Of a DNA stretch of 64,000 bases, positions 27,128-35,451 are shown piece after piece. The position numbers were made by a program, and so were the translations under genes. Position 1 is the first letter of the stretch. Every line of letters starts with the position of its first letter. The stretch covers positions 95,424 through 159,423 of the forward strand of contig CANIGJ010000007.1 in NCBI GenBank assembly GCA_947467145.1. Direction: 5' to 3'. The notes under the pieces were generated by a model. That model did not search any database, was not told the DNA's origin, and worked only from the letters and a program-made list of their open reading frames with translations. The stretch comes from Rhodospirillaceae bacterium. Lineage in GTDB: Bacteria > Pseudomonadota > Alphaproteobacteria > Rhodospirillales > UBA2165.

Positions 27128-27158
27128 CCGCCACCGCGATCCCCCCTCGCGGTGGCGG
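27128..27158. other. Strong GC hairpin after the small-gene pair
   Basis: CCGCCACCGCGA pairs perfectly with TCGCGGTGGCGG across TCCCCCC (12-bp stem). No T-run follows on the plus strand (TCCCCTAACC), so it is not a classical terminator; it may still stop or protect the transcript of the upstream pair. Confidence 0.5.
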
Positions 27159-27162
27159 TCCC

Positions 27163-27174
27163 CTAACCGGTTAG
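27163..27174. promoter_or_regulatory. 12-base perfect palindrome upstream of lysR
   Basis: CTAACCGGTTAG lies 71 bases before the LysR start at 27246. It might be an operator, but it lacks the T-N11-A spacing within the dyad, so a LysR site is not certain. Confidence 0.35.
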
Positions 27175-27245
27175 TTGTTTCGCCGCGCCACCGCGTTCTC
27201 TAGGATCGAACAATCCCGTTTATAAAGCGGGCCCGTGCAAAACGG

Positions 27246-28217
27246 ATGGTCCTGAAGATGCGGTGGCGGTTCGAAGATTTGTCCACGTTCCTGGCCGTCG
27301 TCGAGGCAGGCGGCATCTCGGCCACAGCCCGCCGGCTCAACCTATCCAAATCCCTGATCAGCAAACGCGTCAGCGACCTTGAAGCCGATCTCGGCGTTCA
27401 ATTGTTGCAACGCTCGACCCGCGCCATCCGCCCGACGCCCGACGGCGAAGCGCTGATCGAGCGCATGGGCCCGCTGGTGCGCGAGATGATTGATTCGGCC
27501 GAGCAACTCACCAGCGGCGCCGGCACGTTGACCGGACGGCTGCGCATCGCGGTACCGATGAGTTTCGGCACCATGTATCTGGCGCCCATGTTGGCGGCCT
27601 TTGCGGCGGCGCACCCCGCTCTCGAACTCGCCATCGACCTCGACGACAAGACGGTCGATCTGGTACGCGGCGGCTACGATGCCGCCATCCGCATCGGCAC
27701 CCTGCCCGATTCAAGCCTGATCGCGCGCCACGTCTGCGACGCGCATCGTCTGGTGGTGTGCAGCCCTGCCTATAAAAAAGCGCATGGCCTGCCCGCCGAC
27801 ATCGCCGATCTCACCAACCATGCCTGTATCGATTATGCGAACCTGCATTCCAGCCAGCTGTGGCAGTTCGCCCCCGCCCGCCCGGGGGGCCGGCCCCGCG
27901 CCGTCACACTGGCCAGCCGTATCGTCGCCAACAACGGCGAAGTCATGCGCGAGATGGCGATCGCCGGCCTCGGCCTTGCCACGTTGCCGATTTTCATCTG
28001 CGCCGACGCCTTGCGGGACGGCCATCTGATCGAGGCGCTGGCTGCCGTCCGCCCGGCCCCCGCCCCGATCCAGATCGTCTATCCGCAGACCAAGACGCCG
28101 TCGGCCAAGCTGCGCGCTTTCATCGATCATATCGCGGCGGCGTTTGCCCAAGGGGCACCTTGGGAGCACTGGAACAAGCCGGCAAAAAGCGCGAAACTGC
28201 GCACACGCAAAAAATAG
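27246..28217 (+). CDS. LysR-family transcriptional regulator (copy 2)
   Basis: 323 residues, from ATG at 27246 (another ATG at 27258 gives MRWRFEDLS). HTH: FEDLSTFLAVVEAGGISATARRLNLSKSLISKRVSDLEADLGVQLLQRSTR; effector domain: LTGRLRIAVPMSFGTMYLAPMLAAFAAAHPALELAIDLDDKTVDLVRGGYDAAIRIGTL. LNLSKSLISKRV and the GGYDAAIRIG motif place it in the large LTTR subgroup with GcvA/DsdC-like and aromatic-efflux regulators, different from copies 1 and 3. It reads into the Rieske oxygenase 23 bases downstream, so it is probably cotranscribed with it or regulates it. Confidence 0.9.
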   Translation: MVLKMRWRFEDLSTFLAVVEAGGISATARRLNLSKSLISKRVSDLEADLGVQLLQRSTRAIRPTPDGEALIERMGPLVREMIDSAEQLTSGAGTLTGRLRIAVPMSFGTMYLAPMLAAFAAAHPALELAIDLDDKTVDLVRGGYDAAIRIGTLPDSSLIARHVCDAHRLVVCSPAYKKAHGLPADIADLTNHACIDYANLHSSQLWQFAPARPGGRPRAVTLASRIVANNGEVMREMAIAGLGLATLPIFICADALRDGHLIEALAAVRPAPAPIQIVYPQTKTPSAKLRAFIDHIAAAFAQGAPWEHWNKPAKSAKLRTRKK

Positions 28218-28240
28218 GGCAAAAATAGGGAGAACACCTC

Positions 28241-29551
28241 ATGGCCTCCAACAAGGATCGCGATCTTCTGGCCCATGTCGGCCCCGGCACACCGATGGGC
28301 GGCATGCTGCGCCAATATTGGATGCCGGCGGCGAAGTCGGCCGAGTTCAAGGCGGACGGCGACCCAGTACGGCTCAAACTGCTGGGCGAGGAATTGATCG
28401 GCTTTCGCGATTCAGCGGGGCGCGTCGGCGTGATGGATCATCGTTGCCCGCATCGCTGTGCATCGCTGTTTTTCGGCCGCAACGAAGAAGGCGGGCTACG
28501 CTGCGTCTATCACGGCTGGAAATTCGATGCGGATGGCAAGTGCCTGGATATGGCGAACGTGCCCCCGCATCAGGACTTCAAACACAAGGTCCATGCGAAG
28601 GCCTATAAGACGGCCGAACGTAACGGACTCGTGTGGGTCTTCATGGGCGATCAGGCGAACGTCCCGGCGCTGCCGCAGATCGAAGCGACCTTGGTCGCCG
28701 AAAGCGACAACCATATCGACATGTTCATGCGCGAATGCAATTGGCTGCAGGCGCTCGAAGGCGATCTCGATACCAGTCATGTCGGTTTCCTGCACGGCGG
28801 GCATCGCGTGGTGAAGGATTATCAAGATGACGACGTGGCGCGCTACGGCGTGCTGCGGCGCGATCCCGAATATGCGCTGGCCGAAACGCCGTGGGGCGCG
28901 ACCTACGGCGCGTACCGCCCGGCCGGCGAAGGCCAGACCTACTGGCGCATCGGGCAGTTCATGTTTCCGTTCTGGTCGATCACGCCGTCCGCGCCGTTCG
29001 GTCTGCAAGTCTACGCACGGGCCTGGGTACCGCTCGACGATACGCACACCATGTCTTTTCGCATCGTGTGGCGCGAAGGCCGCATGAAAGGCGTGAAAAA
29101 CGAGACGACCGATCCGAACGTCGCGCTATCGAGCGGCAAGCTGCTGCCCAATACCACCGATTGGCTCGGGCGTTATCGCCTCGCCGCCAATAAGGACAAC
29201 GACTACCTGATCGACCGCGACGTGCAGTGCACCCAGACCTATTCCGGCATCGACGGCATCTCACAGCAGGACCAGTGCGTGACCGAAAGCATGGGCTCGC
29301 TGACCGATTGGGATTTCGAGCATCTGGCACCCAGCGATCGCATGATCACCACGATGCGCCGACGACTCATGGGTGCACTAAAATCCGTCCAGGACGGCGC
29401 ACGGCCGCCGATGGCCGACACGCCCGAGGTTTATTACCAGGCACGCGGCGGCTATTTCGAAGCCCCGGAAGGCATCGAGATGATGAAGCTCTACGCCCAG
29501 AAGGTCGAAGAGACGCGCGCGACGATTCCGTATGCGGTGGCTGCCGAATAA
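28241..29551 (+). CDS. Rieske-type aromatic ring-hydroxylating dioxygenase alpha subunit (copy 1)
   Basis: A 436-residue oxygenase. The Rieske [2Fe-2S] motif is Cys69-X-His71...Cys88-X2-His91 in MDHRCPHRCASLFFGRNE and GLRCVYHGWKF. The mononuclear iron region is ECNWLQALEGDLDTSHVGFLHGG with His180 and His185 and the bridging Asp177. The length and CPHRCASLFFGRNEEG motif match the phthalate 4,5-dioxygenase/vanillate-type group, single-component in alpha subunit. No reductase is near. It shares about the same N-terminal text (GTPMG...RQYW.PA..S...DGDPVRLKLLGE) with the copies at 32685 and 57580. Confidence 0.93.
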   Translation: MASNKDRDLLAHVGPGTPMGGMLRQYWMPAAKSAEFKADGDPVRLKLLGEELIGFRDSAGRVGVMDHRCPHRCASLFFGRNEEGGLRCVYHGWKFDADGKCLDMANVPPHQDFKHKVHAKAYKTAERNGLVWVFMGDQANVPALPQIEATLVAESDNHIDMFMRECNWLQALEGDLDTSHVGFLHGGHRVVKDYQDDDVARYGVLRRDPEYALAETPWGATYGAYRPAGEGQTYWRIGQFMFPFWSITPSAPFGLQVYARAWVPLDDTHTMSFRIVWREGRMKGVKNETTDPNVALSSGKLLPNTTDWLGRYRLAANKDNDYLIDRDVQCTQTYSGIDGISQQDQCVTESMGSLTDWDFEHLAPSDRMITTMRRRLMGALKSVQDGARPPMADTPEVYYQARGGYFEAPEGIEMMKLYAQKVEETRATIPYAVAAE

Positions 29552-29575
29552 AAGGCCGCGGATTAAAAGGGCGCC

Positions 29576-30130
29576 TCAGTACTGCGGCGGTTTGTGCAGC
29601 TGCGCCGCTTGGTCGATGCCGAACATGAAAACGACCACGCCGATGACAACGGCGAGAATCATGAACATCAGGATGGTGTAGCGATGGAAGTTGCCCTCAC
29701 GGCGCGATTTCAGACGGCTGATGCGCATGTAAAGTGTCGAGAAATGCCGATCGATGGCATTGATGCGGTTGATCTCGTTCACCTGCCAGAACTGATACAT
29801 GAGCAGGACGAAGATCGCGCCACAGGCGAGCAGGATCGAAACGATCTTCATGATGTCGACGAGCTTGCTGCCAGCCTCGGTAAGCGCCGCGAGGGCAATG
29901 AGAGAGCCGAAGACGATGAGCGTGGCTCCAACCGTGCGCCATTGGATGCTTTTGGCGAACAAGATCGACGTGGAGGCCTCACGGTGCAGCAGTTCGAGCT
30001 CGCGGTGGGTCGACTCGTCGAGACTGGATGGCTCGTTGACGAACGCCTCTTTCTCGGGCTTCGCGTCCTTGGCGTCGGACTTATCGTCCTTCGCGTCCTT
30101 GGTAGGCGCCTTGCTCGGCTTCACGGACAT
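29576..30130 (-). CDS. Membrane protein of unknown function with charged N-terminal tail
   Basis: 184 residues from ATG at 30130, chosen because GGAGGA lies six bases upstream. Residues 1-35 are rich in Lys and Asp (KDAKDDKSDAKDAKPEKE), a flexible tail. Three hydrophobic segments follow: VGATLIVFGSLIALAAL, IVSILLACGAIFVLLMYQFW and TILMFMILAVVIGVVVFMFG, separated by a charged helix NEINRINAIDRHFSTLYMRISRLKSRREG. Family not recognised. Confidence 0.72.
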   Translation of the reverse strand: MSVKPSKAPTKDAKDDKSDAKDAKPEKEAFVNEPSSLDESTHRELELLHREASTSILFAKSIQWRTVGATLIVFGSLIALAALTEAGSKLVDIMKIVSILLACGAIFVLLMYQFWQVNEINRINAIDRHFSTLYMRISRLKSRREGNFHRYTILMFMILAVVIGVVVFMFGIDQAAQLHKPPQY

Positions 30131-30362
30131 GCGGGCGTCCTCCACGCTGTCACTATCGGACCAACACTAGGCCGATTCGGCCTTTATAGGGAAGCTCGCG
30201 CCGCCGGCTTGATCTAAATCAAGGCTGCTCAGTGCCCACGGCGCTAAGGTTTTCTGGCATCCGGCTTCCCGGCCGAATGCACGTCCGGCCCCCAGCTGGA
30301 TGCCCTCCCTATCATTCGCCGGGGCCTCGCTCCCAATCCTGTAGGTCCCGGCGACCCTTTCT

Positions 30363-31340
30363 CTAGTGCGGCTTTTTTCCCGCCTCGATCTCGCGGATGC
30401 CATAAGTATTGGCGTAATCGCGCTGGTTTTCGGACGGCATGAACTTGGCCTCAAGCTCCTTCACCAGCGCATTGCCGTTGAGATCGCGGAAATCGATCAT
30501 GCCCTCGGGCCGTGCCTTCACCTCCGCGCCCCATGTGCCCAGGCCCTGTAGCCCGTCCTTCTTGAAGGCGTTCAAGGCCTGCCATGCGCCCTGCAAGGCG
30601 CCATGGGCTGCAATGGTCGGATGCATGAAGATCTTGAGCCCAAGGCTTTCGTACTGTTCGAGGCTCTTGGAGCCCTTGGCGCCGCCAGTGACCAGTAGCG
30701 GGCCCGGAATCTCCTTGGCTGCGCGCGCGATCTGATCGACATCCTCGATCGCATTGAGCCAGACGAAATCAACGCCGCCGTCGGTCATGTAGGCTTTGCA
30801 GCGCGCCAAGGCATCTTCGAACCCGCCGCCTTCGGAGCCGATGGAATCGGTGCGCGCACAAATGACGAAATCGGGATCGACCTCGTTGCGCGCCGCCACC
30901 GCGCAGCGGTATTTGCCGACCGCTTCGTCGATCGAAATACACCGCCGCCCGCCGCCGGTTCCGGATTTTTTCGGTGCTTCCTGATCCTCGATCTGCAAAG
31001 CGGCGACGCCGGAGCGCACGATCTCCTGCACCGAATACCAGACGTTGGCCGCATTGCCGAAGCCGGTGTCGGCATCGAGCAGGATCGGGATGTCGGTTCG
31101 CGCCGCGATGTGGCGCGCGTGATCGACGATATCGCGCAAACCAATGACGCCGGTATCCGGCACGCCAAACAGGAAGCCCGACATCTGCGAGCCGGCGACG
31201 AAGAAGGCCTCGAAACCCGCTTCCTGCGCGACCCGCGCCAGCATGGGCGAGAAGCCGCCGCACATGGTTGTCATCTGCGGCCGCGTCAGCAGCTCGCGGA
31301 ACTTCAGGCGTTTCTGTTTTACCGGATCGACGAAGGCCAT
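30363..31340 (-). CDS. ICL/PEP-mutase family enzyme (copy 2), lyase cysteine absent
   Basis: 325 residues from ATG at 31340, after GGGTGAG. Same fold and motifs as copy 1: LDADTGFGNAANVWYS, IEDQEAPKKSGTGGGRRCIS, ICARTDSIGSEGGGFEDALARCKAY. The loop residue aligned with the lyase cysteine of KRCGH is serine (KKSG). It lies between a membrane protein and the divergently oriented MFS gene. The family includes oxaloacetate decarboxylase, carboxyphosphonoenolpyruvate mutase-like and oxalomalate-like activities; none can be chosen from sequence. Confidence 0.85.
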   Translation of the reverse strand: MAFVDPVKQKRLKFRELLTRPQMTTMCGGFSPMLARVAQEAGFEAFFVAGSQMSGFLFGVPDTGVIGLRDIVDHARHIAARTDIPILLDADTGFGNAANVWYSVQEIVRSGVAALQIEDQEAPKKSGTGGGRRCISIDEAVGKYRCAVAARNEVDPDFVICARTDSIGSEGGGFEDALARCKAYMTDGGVDFVWLNAIEDVDQIARAAKEIPGPLLVTGGAKGSKSLEQYESLGLKIFMHPTIAAHGALQGAWQALNAFKKDGLQGLGTWGAEVKARPEGMIDFRDLNGNALVKELEAKFMPSENQRDYANTYGIREIEAGKKPH

Positions 31341-31399
31341 ATCACTCACCCTGTTGTGTTGTTCCCGTCCTATTGTTCTGTGGGACGGCACCCCCTAAC

Positions 31400-32680
31400 G
31401 TGGCAGACGTGGAGGCACCTAATCAACCGTCTGCGCCAAGCGTTCCTAGTGGCCAAAAATCGCCGGCGATGCAATTGCTCGGCAATGCCGATTTCCGCCG
31501 CGTGTGGATCGCGGGGGCGCTGGTCGGTACCATGCGCTGGCTCGATACCCTGGCGGTCGGCGTCTATGTGCTGAACGTCACCAATTCGCCGTTCCAGGTG
31601 GCGCTGATCCTGTTCCTGCGCACCATCCCGATGTTCCTGTTCGGCGTGGTCGCCGGCGCCATCGTCGAAAAGATCGACCGGCGCACCTTGCTACTCAGCG
31701 TCGTCGCGGCGCTGGCGCTGGCCTATATCGTGCTCACGATCCTCACACTGACCGGGCATCTGCAGATCTGGCATCTCGGCGTCGGCGTGTTCATCCTGGG
31801 GCTCTACTTCGCCATCGAACTGCCGACCCGGCGCACCATGATTGCCGACATCGCCGGCATGGAGCGCCTCGGCCCCGCCATGGGGCTGGAAAGCACCACC
31901 ACCAATTTCACCCGCATGATCGGCCCGTTCGCCGGCGGCATCCTGTTCGAGATTTTCGACATCGCCGGCACGCAGGCGCTGGGCGGCCTGCTCTACGGCA
32001 TTTCCTTCATCCTGATCGCGACGGCAGGCTACACCAAACGCCAGCCGAAGCCCGACGCCGAGCGGCGCTCCATCCTCAGCGACATCGCCGATGGGCTGAG
32101 GTTCGTCGCACATCACCGGATCGTGCTGGCAACCTTGCTGATCACGGTCAACAGCAACATCTTCGCCTATTCCTACATCACCATGGTGCCGGCAATCGCC
32201 AAACAGGTGATGGGACTGTCCGCCTTTCCGACCGGGCTGCTGATGACCGCGGAAGGCTTCGGCGCGGTGATGGGGGCAACGACGGTGGCGTTCCTCTCGA
32301 AGCCGCAGCGTTTCAATCAGGTCTATTTTTTCGGCGCGCTCTTGTATCTGTCCGCCATCTTCCTCTTCGCGGCGTCGCACATCTTCTGGATCGCACTGCC
32401 GGTCATTTGCATCGGCGGGCTCGGCGGTGCGTGCTTCGGCTCGATGCAATCGACCCTGATCGTCGCCAACACGCCGCCCGAGATGCGCAACCGCATCATG
32501 GGCGTGCTCGCCATGGCGATCGGCGCACAGCCCATCGGCGTCCTGCTCGTCGGCTGGCTGTCGGAACTGTACGGCCCCGTGGTCGGTCTGATGACAACCA
32601 GCGGCATCGGCATCGCGACGATGGCGCTGGCCGCGCTGATCTGGCCGGAAATGACCAAGCGGCGCGAGGTAGCGCCGTAA
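31400..32680 (+). CDS. Major facilitator superfamily exporter (EntS/MFS_3-like)
   Basis: About 427 residues from GTG at 31400; an ATG at 31469 (MQLLGNADFRRVW) is the alternative. Core motifs: FRRVWIAGALVGTMRWLDTLAVGVYVLNVTNSPFQVALILFLRTIPMFLFGVVAGAIVEKIDRRTLLL, then LELPTRRTMIADIAGMERLGPAMGLESTTTNFTRMIGPFAGG. These words, including NA..N....IGP..GG, resemble the enterobactin exporter type. Twelve helices can be placed. It is divergent from copy 2 of ICL/PEPM and convergent (4-base gap) with Rieske copy 2. Export substrate is unknown. Confidence 0.8.
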   Translation: MADVEAPNQPSAPSVPSGQKSPAMQLLGNADFRRVWIAGALVGTMRWLDTLAVGVYVLNVTNSPFQVALILFLRTIPMFLFGVVAGAIVEKIDRRTLLLSVVAALALAYIVLTILTLTGHLQIWHLGVGVFILGLYFAIELPTRRTMIADIAGMERLGPAMGLESTTTNFTRMIGPFAGGILFEIFDIAGTQALGGLLYGISFILIATAGYTKRQPKPDAERRSILSDIADGLRFVAHHRIVLATLLITVNSNIFAYSYITMVPAIAKQVMGLSAFPTGLLMTAEGFGAVMGATTVAFLSKPQRFNQVYFFGALLYLSAIFLFAASHIFWIALPVICIGGLGGACFGSMQSTLIVANTPPEMRNRIMGVLAMAIGAQPIGVLLVGWLSELYGPVVGLMTTSGIGIATMALAALIWPEMTKRREVAP

Positions 32681-32684
32681 CGTC

Positions 32685-33962
32685 TTACTCGGCGGCTACC
32701 GTGCTCTTCGCATCCGCGATGGTCGCAAGCTGCGCGTCGTACACATCCGGCCACGGCCGCTGCTCGGGTGCGAGGAAGAAGCCACCGCGCTTGGTGGCGT
32801 AGGCGGCCGGATTGTCGGCCGACGGCGGCAAGGTGCCGTCCTTCGCAAGCGCCTTGGCGGCCATCAGCAAACGGCGGCGAGTCATCGTGATCATGCGATC
32901 GCTGGGCGCCAGATGCTCCCAATCGTGATCGGTGATGTCGCCCATGCTTTCGGTGACCGCCTGATCCTGCTGATGGATGCCGGGGATGCCGGTGAAGCTC
33001 TGCGTGCGCTGCACTTCGCGGTCCATCAGGAAGTCATTGCCCTTGTTGGCGGCGACACGGAAGCGGCCGAGCCAGTCGGTCGTATTGGGCAACAGATCGT
33101 CGACGCCGGAGGGTGCGCTCGGGCCTTCCTTCGCACCGATCATGACGAACATCATGTGCGTGTCGTCGAGCGGCACCCAGGCGCGCGCCAAACGGTAATG
33201 GTTGAAGTCGATGAAGGGCGCCAAGGTCCAGCACGGGAACATGAAATGCGCGATGCGCCAGTAGGTGAGCCCGTTTTCCGCCGGGCGGTAGGCGCCGTAG
33301 AAGGTGCCGGTGTCGGTGTCGGCGACCTTGTATTCGGGATCGCGATGTACCGCGCCAAAACGCGTCGGATCGTTGGGTTCGAAATCCTTGCTGCCCATCG
33401 AGCCGTAATGCAGGAAGTTGAGGTGCGACGTATCGATGTCGCCTTCGAGTCCCTGCAGCCAATTGCATTCGCGCATGGCGAAAGTGATGTTGCAGTCGTC
33501 TTCGGGAAAGGTGTTGGCGAAGATGTCCGGTAGCGCCGGCGCTTCGTCGGCCTTGCCCATATAGACCCAGACGAGGCCGTTACGCTCCTGCGCCTTGTAG
33601 GCCTTGGCATGGACCTTGTGCTTGAAGTCTTGGTGCGGCGGCACGTTTGCCATATCGAGGCAGTTGCCGTCGGTATCGAACTTCCAACCGTGATAGACGC
33701 AGCGGATGCCGCCTTCTTCGTTACGCCCGAAGAACAGCGACGCGCACCGATGCGGACAGCGATGATCCATCACGCCGATCTTGCCGCTGGTGTCGCGGAA
33801 GGCGACCAATTGTTCGCCCAGCAGCTTGAGGCGCACCGGATCGCCATCGGCCTTCAGCTCGGAGGATTTCAACGCCGGCAACCAATAGCGGCGCATCAAT
33901 TCGCCCATCGGCGTTCCGGCACCAACCTTGGTCAGAATTTCGCTGTCGGTCATCGACGTCAT
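32685..33962 (-). CDS. Rieske-type aromatic ring-hydroxylating dioxygenase alpha subunit (copy 2)
   Basis: 425 residues. Cys69-X-His71 and Cys88-X2-His91 Rieske ligands in MDHRCPHRCASLFFGRNE and GIRCVYHGWKF; iron site ECNWLQGLEGDIDTSHLNFLHYG with two His. Start ATG at 33962 follows GGAGAGG. Same phthalate-dioxygenase-like group as copies 1 and 3, but with variable middle regions (YKVADTDTGTFYGAYRPAENGLTYWRIAHFMFPC) that probably form the substrate pocket. No LysR, reductase or ferredoxin next to it. Confidence 0.93.
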   Translation of the reverse strand: MTSMTDSEILTKVGAGTPMGELMRRYWLPALKSSELKADGDPVRLKLLGEQLVAFRDTSGKIGVMDHRCPHRCASLFFGRNEEGGIRCVYHGWKFDTDGNCLDMANVPPHQDFKHKVHAKAYKAQERNGLVWVYMGKADEAPALPDIFANTFPEDDCNITFAMRECNWLQGLEGDIDTSHLNFLHYGSMGSKDFEPNDPTRFGAVHRDPEYKVADTDTGTFYGAYRPAENGLTYWRIAHFMFPCWTLAPFIDFNHYRLARAWVPLDDTHMMFVMIGAKEGPSAPSGVDDLLPNTTDWLGRFRVAANKGNDFLMDREVQRTQSFTGIPGIHQQDQAVTESMGDITDHDWEHLAPSDRMITMTRRRLLMAAKALAKDGTLPPSADNPAAYATKRGGFFLAPEQRPWPDVYDAQLATIADAKSTVAAE

Positions 33963-34256
33963 CGGCCTCTCCGTTTTTTACACCGCATCGTTTTTGGTCA
34001 AATGCGAACGTTGATTTTGCAATGGTGCCGCATCCCCCTTGCGACGACAAGAGCGAGTCAAATCAGAATCTATCGAGAATCGACCAAGTTGGGATATCGC
34101 CCAGGAAAAATCGAGGTCGAATCCGGGTGCGACTCCAGGCACTTAGAATGACTCGCAACACGGGAATTGACGCCAACAAATGAGTCGTCTTATCTACACG
34201 CCAAGCGAGAATGGACAGCTCGCACCAACGGCCTTCATGAGGGGATGACAGGCTGA
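33963..34256. other. Divergent intergenic region upstream of Rieske copy 2 and the receiver-like gene
   Basis: A 294-base gap between two outward-reading genes. It contains several GACTCG/GAGTC words (34050-34185) but no strong palindrome, terminator or RNA gene that I can support. Confidence 0.5.
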
Positions 34257-35174
34257 ATGAGTAGTGCCACAGCCACCAACGCCAAGATCGATTTTTCGAA
34301 ACTTTCGGTGGTATTCAGCCAATTGGGCGGCGAGTACGCCGATGTCGAGCGTCACCTCGGCATCCTGGGCATCCGTACACTGCGCGCCAGCGCCGATTAC
34401 GACAAAGTCTGCCGCACCATCGAGCGCGACAAACCCGATCTCGTGCTGTGCGGCATGCGCCCCGGCCAAGCCGAAGCCCATACCCTGATGCATGGCATCC
34501 GCCACCAGGATATCGGCAGCAATCCGTTCCCCGTCCTGATCTCGATCGCCGATCCCATGTCGCCCGGCGACAGCGCCACCGCGATCAATACCGGCCTCGA
34601 CAGCCTGCTCGTCGCACCCTTCGATCGCGATAGCTTCGTGCGCCGCGTCACCGATCTCGCCTATAACCGCAAGAAATTCGTGGCAGCACCGGGCTATATC
34701 GGGCCGACGCGCCGTGTATCGACCCGTACCGAGGTCGGCGCGGGCGAAGAATTCGAGGTGCCCAATCCGGTCCACGCCGCGGGTACCGGCATGTCGCGCG
34801 AGGATTTGTGGCGCCAGATCTCCGAGGCTTCGCAGGGGCTGACGACGCGTAAGCTGTCCAACGACGTCGCCGCCATCCGCCGCCTGTTCTATGAACTGGC
34901 GCCCGACTATGAAGCCGGCAACATCAACGATCACTTCCACCGCCGCATCGCGGACCTGCACAACATCGTCGCGATGATCCAGCGGCGCGGCATGAAGCTC
35001 GGCAATCGCGATCTCGTGAGCATGTGCGAACTGGCCAATAACGTCCTGGGCGAGATCAAGGAACGGCCGATCCCGCCCAATCTCAAGCATCTGCGCGCCC
35101 TGCCGAAGCTGGTCGGCGGTTTCCAGATGGCGCTGGCGGCGATGCCCGAACGCCGGCCCTTTAAGGCCGGCTGA
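34257..35174 (+). CDS. Degenerate response-regulator receiver domain with helical C-terminal domain
   Basis: 305 residues. Residues about 15-135 have the alternating beta/alpha pattern of a receiver (LSVVFSQLGGEYADVERHLGILGI, IERDKPDLVLCGMRPGQAEAHTLMHGIR, PFPVLISIADPMSPGDSATAINTGLDSLLVAPFDRDSFVRRV). The position normally holding the phospho-acceptor (PDLVLLD.MP) reads PDLVLCGMRPG, with Gly in place of Asp, so phosphorylation is unlikely. The second half (about 180-305) is helical with LWRQISEASQGLTTRKLSNDVAAIRRLFYELAPDYEAG and MIQRRGMKLGNRDLVSMCELANNVLGEI. No HTH found. Function unknown. Confidence 0.75.
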   Translation: MSSATATNAKIDFSKLSVVFSQLGGEYADVERHLGILGIRTLRASADYDKVCRTIERDKPDLVLCGMRPGQAEAHTLMHGIRHQDIGSNPFPVLISIADPMSPGDSATAINTGLDSLLVAPFDRDSFVRRVTDLAYNRKKFVAAPGYIGPTRRVSTRTEVGAGEEFEVPNPVHAAGTGMSREDLWRQISEASQGLTTRKLSNDVAAIRRLFYELAPDYEAGNINDHFHRRIADLHNIVAMIQRRGMKLGNRDLVSMCELANNVLGEIKERPIPPNLKHLRALPKLVGGFQMALAAMPERRPFKAG

Positions 35175-35451
35175 CCAGCCAGGCCGCCGCCCCTCATCCG
35201 ATTAGAAGGGCGGTTAACGTTAAATTATCTAAGCAATATCAATAATATGTTCGGGGCAACGTCATCGGGCGGTCGCATTGGCGCGTCATACATGCGCCAA
35301 GAGCCAAAAATGCGGGGATCATTACCCGAGTTCCGGATACGCAGCCTTATACGTATGTCGCGTCTCTAGTCAGACGTACAAACGGCGTTTATGTGCTCCC
35401 AGATTGGGTGATCGAGTACCGGCTAAACCCTTACGAAGTCACGAGGACACG
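35175..35451. other. Intergenic region with an inverted repeat, upstream of the glutamate-synthase-like gene
   Basis: A 277-base gap. At 35278-35300, TTGGCGC and GCGCCAA form a perfect 7-bp inverted repeat separated by nine bases, about 150 bases before the next start. AT-rich sequence at 35217-35250 may be a promoter. The open frame beginning at 35278 is continuous with the downstream gene, but no ribosome site supports a start there. Confidence 0.45.

Noticed and set aside
27128..27158. 12-bp hairpin as a rho-independent terminator
   Set aside because: No T-run on either strand beside it; kept only as a hairpin.
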